Below, piece after piece: positions 7,725 to 11,851 of a DNA stretch of 11,851 nucleotides (positions are counted from its first letter, which is position 1; every line of letters starts with the position of its first letter). The notes beneath the pieces are model-generated. The model was given only the letters and a program-made list of their open reading frames with translations, was not told the DNA's origin and made no database searches. The DNA is taken from the NCBI GenBank assembly GCA_002315235.1, contig DCGK01000129.1, forward strand, positions 3,108-14,958, in the 5' to 3' direction. The stretch comes from Ruminococcus sp. UBA1780 (GTDB lineage: Bacteria > Bacillota > Clostridia > Oscillospirales > Ruminococcaceae). Both the position numbers and the translations under genes were made by a program.

Positions 7725-8384
7725 TTACTTTTTTATTTTGCTGATTATCTTTTCAACATCACTCTGCTCGCCGAGAACAATGAGATGATCGTTTACGTTG
7801 AACTCATAGTCTGCTCCCGGAAGAGATTTTATACGGTCACCGTTCTTGATAGCCAGAATATTGATTCTGTATTTTTTTCTGATATCAAGTTCCATAATAG
7901 TCTTGTCAACCCACGACTGCACAACCGGTATTTCGTAGATTGCAATCTCATCAGAGAGCTCGATATAGTCAAAAATATGATTTGAGCTGTATCTGGTTGC
8001 AAGCTTTTCAGCACTGTATTTTTCAGGAAATACAACGTCATCCGCGCCGTTTCTTCTGAGAAATTTTGCGTGGAACTCGTCTGAAGCCTTGCTTATAACC
8101 ATTTTTGCACCAAGGTCCTTGAGAAGACATGTTATCTCAAGACTGCTCTGGAAGTTGGTTCCTATGCATACAAAGCAGAGGTCAAAATTTGTCACCCCGA
8201 TTGATTTCAGGGTTTCCTCTCTTCTGCAGTTTGCAATCTTTGCATCAACTACAAAAGGCATGATGCTGTGAACCTTGTCTTCGTCAATGTCAATTGCCAT
8301 AACCTCGTCTCCGAGTTCATGGAATTTTCTTGTTATATATCTGCCAAATCGTCCGAGACCTATAACCAGAACTGATTTACTCAT
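7725..8384 (-). CDS. ktrA: Potassium uptake gating subunit KtrA (RCK protein)
   Basis: A 219-residue cytoplasmic protein that forms a ring on the KtrB channel and opens it in response to bound nucleotide (ATP/ADP or NAD(H) in this family). The RCK N-terminal Rossmann domain shows GLGRFG (9-14), an acidic D32 after the second strand (MAIDIDED), and continues to about residue 135. The C-terminal RCK_C half (about 140-219, ending in DHLIVLGEQSDVEKIISKI) is the domain that binds cyclic di-AMP in several relatives. A single RCK unit of about 220 residues fits KtrA/KtrC rather than the double-length TrkA. Start: ATG at 8384 with AGGAGG at 8391-8396, a 6-base spacer; the ribosome site sits 1 base past the ktrB stop and the gap is 13 bases, so the two are co-transcribed. 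Confidence 0.95.
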   Translation of the reverse strand: MSKSVLVIGLGRFGRYITRKFHELGDEVMAIDIDEDKVHSIMPFVVDAKIANCRREETLKSIGVTNFDLCFVCIGTNFQSSLEITCLLKDLGAKMVISKASDEFHAKFLRRNGADDVVFPEKYSAEKLATRYSSNHIFDYIELSDEIAIYEIPVVQSWVDKTIMELDIRKKYRINILAIKNGDRIKSLPGADYEFNVNDHLIVLGEQSDVEKIISKIKK

Positions 8385-8397
8385 AATAATCCTCCTG

Positions 8398-9768
8398 TTA
8401 TCCTATGCTGATTTTTTCAACCGGATTTTTCATACCTGCGTATTTTTTGTTTTCTGCAAACACAAGAACAAACGAAACACTTCCGACTCTTCCGCAGAAC
8501 ATAAGGAATGCGACTATAAGCTTTGAAAGTGTGTTAAAATCTCTTGTGATACCTGTAGTCATACCTACTGTATTTACAGCTGAGAATGTCTCAAATGCAA
8601 TGTCTCCAAGTGCAATTTCGCGCTGAACTGCTGATATTGCCACAGTTGAAAGCATGATAAGCACAAGGTTTACAACTATAACCGTAACTGACTTCTTCAG
8701 AACATCGCTTTCAAGTCTTCTTCCCAGAACATTAATCTCATCATAGTTTCTCAGACTGCTCCATGCTGAAATGAACAGCACTGCAACCGTGGTTGTCTTT
8801 GCACCGCCGGCTGTTGAGCCGGGGTTACCGCCGATAAACATGTAGAACAGGTGAACCAGCCTGGATGCCGGTGAAAGCTCTGCAAGATCAACTGAATTGA
8901 AGCCTGCGGTTCTCGGCGAAACCGAGAGGAAAAATGCCGACAGAATCTGCCTGCCTGTTCCCATGCCTTTAAGTGTGTCATCCTGTTCCAGAATAAAGAA
9001 GAGCAGTGCACCTGCAAAGGTAAGTCCCAGCGTTATAATAAGAGCAAGCTTTGTATGGAGCCTGTATCTTCTGAATCTGAGCTTGTTTGTGCGGATGTCG
9101 TCCCATACAAAGAAGCCTATGCTTCCGATAAGGATAAGCAGCATCAGGGTTATCAGAACCCATGCGTCATTCTGAAATTCCACAAGTGAGGAATATTCCC
9201 CGTACTTTCCGTTAAGGTCAAATCCTGCATTGCAGAACGCCGATATGGAAAGAAACAGTGAATTGTATATTCCCTCTGCGGCACCCATCTTCGGAATAAA
9301 CCTGAATGAAAGAAGAACAGCTCCTGCAAGCTCAAACATAAACGTTCCTGCAACTATCCTTCGCATCATGCGTACTATGCCGCTCATCTCCTGCATATTT
9401 ACGCTCTCCTGGAGAAGCTCTCTCTCCCTGAGACCGATTTTTCTGCGGACCAGAATAGAAAACATGGTCATAACCGTCATGAATCCCAGTCCGCCTATCT
9501 GAATCAGAGTAATAATCACTATCTGCCCGAACAGTGTCCAGTGCTGATATGTGTCAAAAACAACCAGTCCTGTTACACAGGTTGCTGAAACCGCAGTGAA
9601 AAAAGCGTCCGTGACCGGCGGTGAAACACCGTCCCTGTTTGCCGCAGGCAGCATAAGAAGCAGTGTTCCGATTATTATTACCGTAAGAAATCCCAGTCCG
9701 ACAAGCTTCGGATAGGACATTCCCGCAAATCCCACAAAATCTTTCAGGGATTTGTTTTTTCCTTTCAT
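8398..9768 (-). CDS. ktrB: Potassium uptake channel subunit KtrB
   Basis: A 456-residue member of the TrkH/KtrB superfamily that conducts potassium (in many relatives with sodium dependence) across the cytoplasmic membrane. The four pore repeats and their filter glycines are visible: SATCVTGLVVFD (G67), SAFCNAGFDL (G182), SPRTAGFNSVD (G289) and NTVGMTTGI (G402). The intramembrane gating loop of KtrB is also present as IGGNPGSTAGGAKTTT (312-327). The frame is open to a GTG at 9798, but GGAGGG at 9775-9780 sits 6 bases before the ATG at 9768, so that ATG is the start. An in-frame ATG at 9774 directly abuts the ribosome site and is too close. First gene of the operon, directly ahead of ktrA. Confidence 0.95.
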   Translation of the reverse strand: MKGKNKSLKDFVGFAGMSYPKLVGLGFLTVIIIGTLLLMLPAANRDGVSPPVTDAFFTAVSATCVTGLVVFDTYQHWTLFGQIVIITLIQIGGLGFMTVMTMFSILVRRKIGLRERELLQESVNMQEMSGIVRMMRRIVAGTFMFELAGAVLLSFRFIPKMGAAEGIYNSLFLSISAFCNAGFDLNGKYGEYSSLVEFQNDAWVLITLMLLILIGSIGFFVWDDIRTNKLRFRRYRLHTKLALIITLGLTFAGALLFFILEQDDTLKGMGTGRQILSAFFLSVSPRTAGFNSVDLAELSPASRLVHLFYMFIGGNPGSTAGGAKTTTVAVLFISAWSSLRNYDEINVLGRRLESDVLKKSVTVIVVNLVLIMLSTVAISAVQREIALGDIAFETFSAVNTVGMTTGITRDFNTLSKLIVAFLMFCGRVGSVSFVLVFAENKKYAGMKNPVEKISIG

Positions 9769-9786
9769 TCTCATCCCTCCGTTTTT

Positions 9787-9845
9787 CTTAGGAAACACTG
9801 TACGTCAAGTCGTCAGACGTGATTTAATCAGTGGTTTCCTTAAAG
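9787..9845. repeat. Palindromic element with GGAAAC/GTTTCC ends in the ktrB leader
   Basis: A 59-base inverted repeat. The outer arms, (C)TTAGGAAACACTG at the left and CAGTGGTTTCCTTAA at the right, pair with two single-base bulges. An inner pair ACGTC (9802-9806) and GACGT (9816-9820) makes a nested hairpin. It lies in the predicted 5' leader of the ktr mRNA, 18 bases before the ktrB start, so it could be a transcribed regulatory structure. A shorter copy of its ends occurs at 10635-10657, which is more like a dispersed repeat or MITE-type element than a gene-specific signal. Confidence 0.6.
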
Positions 9846-9878
9846 TAAACTTCAAAAAGAATCTGACTTTCACTGTAA

Positions 9879-9939
9879 TGCATTTATAAATATAGTATAA
9901 TGCAAACACACCTTTCATTATATCATATTTATAAATGCA
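9879..9939. repeat. Near-perfect 24-bp inverted repeat around the ktr promoter
   Basis: The arms at 9879-9902 and 9916-9939 match at 22 of 24 positions (one two-base swap) around a 13-base spacer (9903-9915). Each arm begins TGCATTTATAAATAT and ends TATAATG, so each carries a TATAAT on the strand reading into the spacer. The right arm supplies the -10 box for the ktr operon. It could be an operator for a dimeric regulator or the remains of a small mobile element. Confidence 0.75.
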
Positions 9940-9945
9940 GAGCAA
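9917..9945 (-). promoter_or_regulatory. Promoter of the ktrBA-transglutaminase-MBOAT-DHHW operon
   Basis: On the minus strand, TTGCTC (9940-9945), 17 bases, then TATAAT (9917-9922) preceded by TGA, an extended -10. The -35 is weak (TTG only). Transcription should begin near 9910, in the spacer of the inverted repeat, giving a leader of about 140 bases. No other promoter is apparent in the short gaps downstream to 2874. Confidence 0.6.
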
Positions 9946-10015
9946 TAGAAAAAACGCACAGCAGCAGGAGAGAATAACGGAAATTCATCTGAACTTGCAG
10001 GCTCCGGAATACAGG

Positions 10016-10054
10016 AACAGGGCACCGGTACTAATAAAATACCGGTGCCCTGTT
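10016..10054. terminator. Perfect 15-bp hairpin downstream of ppiB
   Basis: AACAGGGCACCGGTA (10016-10030) pairs perfectly with its complement at 10040-10054 around a 9-base loop. It lies 57 bases past the ppiB stop and is probably its terminator. On the minus strand the T-run afterwards is poor (GTTCCTGTATTCC), so termination might be inefficient. The stem is GC-rich and too regular to be chance. Confidence 0.65.
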
Positions 10055-10110
10055 TCAGACAGTAAACACATCAGACAAATGCGTTCACTGTAATATCTGT
10101 TATCGTTATC

Positions 10111-10590
10111 TTATTCGATTGTAACGCTCTTCATTACCTGAGGAGTTCTTGGCTTGTCGCTGTAGTCTGTTTCAACTTCCGCAATCTCGTCAACAACTTC
10201 AATACCTTCAACTACCTTGCCGAATGCAGCATACTGACCGTCAAGGTGAGGAGCATCCTCATGCATGATGAAGAACTGTGAGCCTGCTGAGTCAGGTCTC
10301 ATTGATCTTGCCATAGAGATTACGCCTCTTGTGTGCTTAAGATCATTCTTTACGCCGTTTGATGAAAATTCACCCTTGATGTTCCAGCCAGGGCCGCCCA
10401 TACCTGTACCTTCAGGACATCCGCCCTGAATCATGAATCCAGGAATAACTCTGTGGAAAATAAGGCCATTGTAGAAGCCCTGATTTACAAGCTTCTCAAA
10501 GTTTTCAACTGTAACCGGAGCAATATCAGGATAAAGCTCAATCTTGATTTTCTTTCCGTTTTCCATTTCTATAACTACCATAATAAACAT
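10111..10590 (-). CDS. ppiB: Peptidyl-prolyl cis-trans isomerase, cyclophilin type
   Basis: A 159-residue single-domain cytoplasmic cyclophilin that speeds proline isomerisation during protein folding. The active-site signatures are clear: FHRVIPGFMIQGG (residues 45-57, with the catalytic arginine in FHR), the MARS...SAGSQFFI segment, and the FGKVVEGIEVVDEI end. No signal peptide is present. The start at 10590 follows GGAGAAAAGG; an alternative ATG at 10581 (giving MVVIEMENG) also has AAGG at a usable distance and matches the usual family start. An 81-base gap separates it from the upstream lipoprotein gene and no clear promoter is visible there, so it may be read from its own weak promoter or by read-through. 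A hairpin (10599-10604 with 10622-10627) touches its ribosome site. Confidence 0.95.
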   Translation of the reverse strand: MFIMVVIEMENGKKIKIELYPDIAPVTVENFEKLVNQGFYNGLIFHRVIPGFMIQGGCPEGTGMGGPGWNIKGEFSSNGVKNDLKHTRGVISMARSMRPDSAGSQFFIMHEDAPHLDGQYAAFGKVVEGIEVVDEIAEVETDYSDKPRTPQVMKSVTIE

Positions 10591-10634
10591 CCTTTTCTCC
10601 GCAGATAGTTTCTTTACGGGCCTGCGGCTTCCCC

Positions 10635-10657
10635 TTAAGGAAACTCAGTGTTTCCTC
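10635..10657. repeat. Short GGAAAC/GTTTCC palindrome between the lipoprotein and ppiB genes
   Basis: A 7-bp hairpin, AGGAAAC (10638-10644) with GTTTCCT (10650-10656) around TCAGT. The outer sequences, TTAAGGAAAC on the left and CAGTGTTTCC on the right, match the ends of the 9787-9845 element, as though its middle were deleted. There is no T-run, so it is a poor terminator. Confidence 0.5.
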
Positions 10658-10671
10658 TGACATTCACTATA

Positions 10672-11268
10672 TTAAAACTTTTCAATTACCTCTGATCTTG
10701 CAACCTTGTATACGATTGTATCGTTTGTTCTTGAACGGTCAGGGTAATATGTGATTTCGAGTTCATTCCAGTCCATAGTATCAAGACCGAAAGGTACAAA
10801 GCCCGTAATAGTCTGGCCAGGCTCAAGCATTGTGTCATATCTTTCAAAATCAGGATATGCCATAAGTCCGTTTGCAGCAGAAAGTGCTGTAAAAATAGTA
10901 TCTTCGTATTTTACACCGTCAACAGCTACGCTGAAGTCATCGAGCATACGGATATCAGCAGTACCTGAACCGTTGTTTGAAGCTGTAAATACCATTGCGT
11001 ATGAATATTTGCCCTTTGAATCTGTTTCGTCTGATGTGAGAGCAAGCTCTTTAAAGTTTATCTTAAGTCCAAGATTTTCGTAGTTATATTCCTCACCCTT
11101 GTTAGCAGTATACTCAACACCTGCCGGAAGAGTAACCTCAGGTTCTGAAGAAGAAATCTTTCCGCCTGCTTCAATTACCTTTGTCTTCGGCTTGCTTTCA
11201 CCGCAGCCTGTGAGACATGATACTGAAAGAAGCGCTGCAGCCATAAGAGCTGTAATTTTTCTGTTCAT
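10672..11268 (-). CDS. Membrane lipoprotein, DUF4352-like
   Basis: A 198-residue secreted lipoprotein. The signal peptide has a basic start (MNRK), a hydrophobic core and the lipobox LTGC, giving lipidated C22 on the outer face of the membrane. The mature part begins with a Lys/Ser-rich linker. The domain from about residue 50 to 190 (EEYNYENLGLKINFKELALT..., then SYAMVFTASNNGSGTADIRMLDDFSV, ..., EPGQTITGFVPFGL) has the beta-sandwich pattern of DUF4352 proteins, found on many Firmicute lipoproteins without a defined role. No catalytic motif is visible. Start: ATG at 11268 with GGAGG at 11275-11279, a 6-base spacer. Assignment to DUF4352 is by pattern only. Confidence 0.85.
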   Translation of the reverse strand: MNRKITALMAAALLSVSCLTGCGESKPKTKVIEAGGKISSSEPEVTLPAGVEYTANKGEEYNYENLGLKINFKELALTSDETDSKGKYSYAMVFTASNNGSGTADIRMLDDFSVAVDGVKYEDTIFTALSAANGLMAYPDFERYDTMLEPGQTITGFVPFGLDTMDWNELEITYYPDRSRTNDTIVYKVARSEVIEKF

Positions 11269-11286
11269 TGGTAACCTCCGTAATTG

Positions 11287-11319
11287 TAGTGAACGTAAAA
11301 CCTTTTTTTGCGTTCACTA
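11287..11319. repeat. Palindrome at the lipoprotein transcription start
   Basis: TAGTGAACG (11287-11295) and CGTTCACTA (11311-11319) form a 9-bp stem that can extend inward through A-T pairs. It begins almost exactly at the predicted transcription start (about 11316), so it is either a hairpin at the very 5' end of the mRNA or a DNA operator at +1. Its core matches the proS terminator stem at 2751-2787. Confidence 0.65.
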
Positions 11320-11322
11320 TAT

Positions 11323-11351
11323 ATTTTATCATTTTTCTGAAGCATATTCAA
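11323..11351 (-). promoter_or_regulatory. Promoter of the lipoprotein gene
   Basis: On the minus strand, TTGAAT (11346-11351), 17 bases, TAAAAT (11323-11328) preceded by TGA, an extended -10. The leader is about 48 bases. Confidence 0.6.
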
Positions 11352-11363
11352 TAGTATTTATAC

Positions 11364-11407
11364 AAAAAATTAAAGACCCCGGTGAGTGTATCACTTTAAG
11401 GTCTTTA
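11364..11407 (-). terminator. Intrinsic terminator of the ferredoxin gene
   Basis: On the minus strand, TAAAGACC (11400-11407) pairs with GGTCTTTA (11371-11378), with an inner GTGA/TCAC stem (11382-11385 and 11391-11394), followed by a T-run (ATTTTTTG). It starts 24 bases after the ferredoxin stop. Confidence 0.85.
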
Positions 11408-11431
11408 ACTCATAATATGATTCGTATCAAA

Positions 11432-11602
11432 TTATTCAGCGCTTGGAGCACCTACAGGACAAACACCTGCACAGGCACCACAGTCAAGACATGCGTCAGC
11501 ATCGATAACGTACTTGTCATCGCCAGCTGAGATAGCTGATACTGGGCATTCTGATTCACATGCGCCGCATGAAATACATTCATCAGTAATCTGGTAAGCC
11601 AT
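11432..11602 (-). CDS. 2[4Fe-4S] ferredoxin, clostridial type
   Basis: A 56-residue soluble electron carrier, the typical size of clostridial ferredoxins. Translation from the ATG at 11602 gives MAYQITDECISCGACESECP, then a middle segment, then ACLDCGACAGVCPVGAPSAE. Both CxxCxxCxxxCP cluster motifs are complete (C9, C12, C15, C19 and C38, C41, C44, C48), each [4Fe-4S] cluster taking three ligands from one motif and one from the other. GGAGGT at 11611-11616 lies 8 bases upstream. It is a single-gene unit with its own promoter and terminator. Likely partners are hydrogenases and pyruvate:ferredoxin oxidoreductase, as in other fermenting anaerobes, though none is in the window. Confidence 0.97.
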   Translation of the reverse strand: MAYQITDECISCGACESECPVSAISAGDDKYVIDADACLDCGACAGVCPVGAPSAE

Positions 11603-11655
11603 TCTTATGCACCTCCATTAGTATTGAGAATATCCTTATGATGTTCTCTACTATA

Positions 11656-11684
11656 ATTCTAACAGTAAATACAGAAAAAAGCAA
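11656..11684 (-). promoter_or_regulatory. Promoter of the ferredoxin gene
   Basis: On the minus strand, TTGCTT (11679-11684), 17 bases, TAGAAT (11656-11661) preceded by TGT, an extended -10. The leader is about 47 bases. Confidence 0.55.
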
Positions 11685-11704
11685 GCACATTTTTAAATTA
11701 TATT

Positions 11705-11734
11705 TTGACTTTTTACAGCACTGAATGATATAAT
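11705..11734 (+). promoter_or_regulatory. Promoter of the amidohydrolase gene
   Basis: TTGACT (11705-11710), 18 bases, TATAAT (11729-11734) preceded by TGA. Transcription is expected near 11741, about 60 bases ahead of the ATG at 11802. It is divergent from the ferredoxin promoter; 20 bases separate the two -35 boxes. Confidence 0.7.
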
Positions 11735-11801
11735 AGTAACACAGTAACCTGATACCTGCCCAAAAACAGATATCTGATTTTCAGAGAAAGGAAAAACAGC
11801 T

Positions 11802-11851
11802 ATGTACATAGATTTTCACACACATGCATTTGCAGACAAAATTGCGGAACG
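11802..11851 (+). CDS. Amidohydrolase-family metal-dependent hydrolase (5' fragment)
   Basis: Only the first 16 codons and part of the next lie in the window: MYIDFHTHAFADKIAE. The opening 'x-ID-H-T-H' gives the HxH metal-binding pair (H6 and H8) at the end of the first strand of a TIM-barrel hydrolase, and 'HAFxDKIAxR' is typical of the amidohydrolase_2 group. Substrate cannot be judged from the fragment. The start ATG at 11802 has AAAGGA at 11787-11792 and a clear promoter upstream. The gene runs off the right edge. Confidence 0.75.
   Translation, partial: MYIDFHTHAFADKIAE

Noticed and set aside
9769..9798. N-terminal extension of KtrB from GTG 9798
   Set aside because: The extension would run through the ribosome site GGAGGG (9775-9780) and into the palindromic element; ATG 9768 has ideal spacing.
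9769..9910. Cyclic di-AMP (ydaO/yuaA) riboswitch before ktrB
   Set aside because: Such riboswitches often precede ktr genes, so I looked for one. The ~140-base leader is AT-rich and dominated by a simple hairpin, and I see none of the conserved GC-rich core segments. A covariance-model search would settle it.
11099..11530. Plus-strand open frame across the lipoprotein promoter and ferredoxin end
   Set aside because: It overlaps two confident minus-strand genes, their promoter and a terminator, with no recognisable protein.
1..11851. CRISPR array, tRNA or rRNA gene, insertion sequence with transposase, prophage genes
   Set aside because: I saw no regularly spaced direct repeats, no cloverleaf or rRNA-like sequence and no transposase or integrase motifs on either strand.

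Overview
The window looks like chromosomal DNA of a low-to-mid GC Gram-positive anaerobe of the Clostridia. A Ruminococcus-like member of the Oscillospiraceae is the best guess. The basis is strong GGAGG-type ribosome sites, an archaeal-type prolyl-tRNA synthetase, a 2[4Fe-4S] clostridial ferredoxin, a KtrAB potassium system, an IscR-like Rrf2 regulator, and a surface protein built from the zinc-knuckle, Ig-like and wall-binding modules common in gut Firmicutes. The genus is inference; there is no rRNA or other marker here.

Layout, left to right. 18-449 (-): an Rrf2/IscR-type iron-sulfur regulator. 450-994: a gap without a convincing protein gene. It holds the Rrf2 promoter with a dyad, a complete promoter-to-terminator unit that looks like a ~120-nt small RNA (about 767-890), and the promoter of the next unit. 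995-2729 (+): a small one-helix membrane protein whose end overlaps the start of proS; a strong terminator follows. 2874-9768 (-): five closely packed genes that read as one operon, in transcription order ktrB, ktrA, a membrane-anchored transglutaminase-like surface protein, an MBOAT O-acyltransferase and an AlgX/AlgJ-like DHHW (SGNH-type) protein, closed by a bidirectional terminator. 9769-10110: a 342-base gap with the ktr promoter embedded in a near-perfect 24-bp inverted repeat, a second hairpin element in the ktrB leader, and a perfect 15-bp hairpin after ppiB. 10111-10590 (-): a cyclophilin. 10672-11268 (-): a DUF4352-type lipoprotein. 11432-11602 (-): a 56-residue ferredoxin. 11802 to the end (+): the first 16 codons of an amidohydrolase.

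How the parts work together. KtrB (channel) and KtrA (RCK gating subunit) form a potassium uptake system. The last two genes of the same operon form the usual two-part machine that carries acyl groups across the membrane (MBOAT) and puts them on an extracellular glycan (DHHW protein). The transglutaminase-like protein between them is predicted to sit on the outer face. The operon therefore joins potassium/turgor control to modification of the cell envelope. That functional link is inference from gene order. The most interesting non-coding signals are the small RNA candidate, the symmetric inverted repeat around the ktr promoter, and two short palindromic families (GGAAAC...GTTTCC and AGTGAACG...CGTTCACT) that recur in several intergenic regions.
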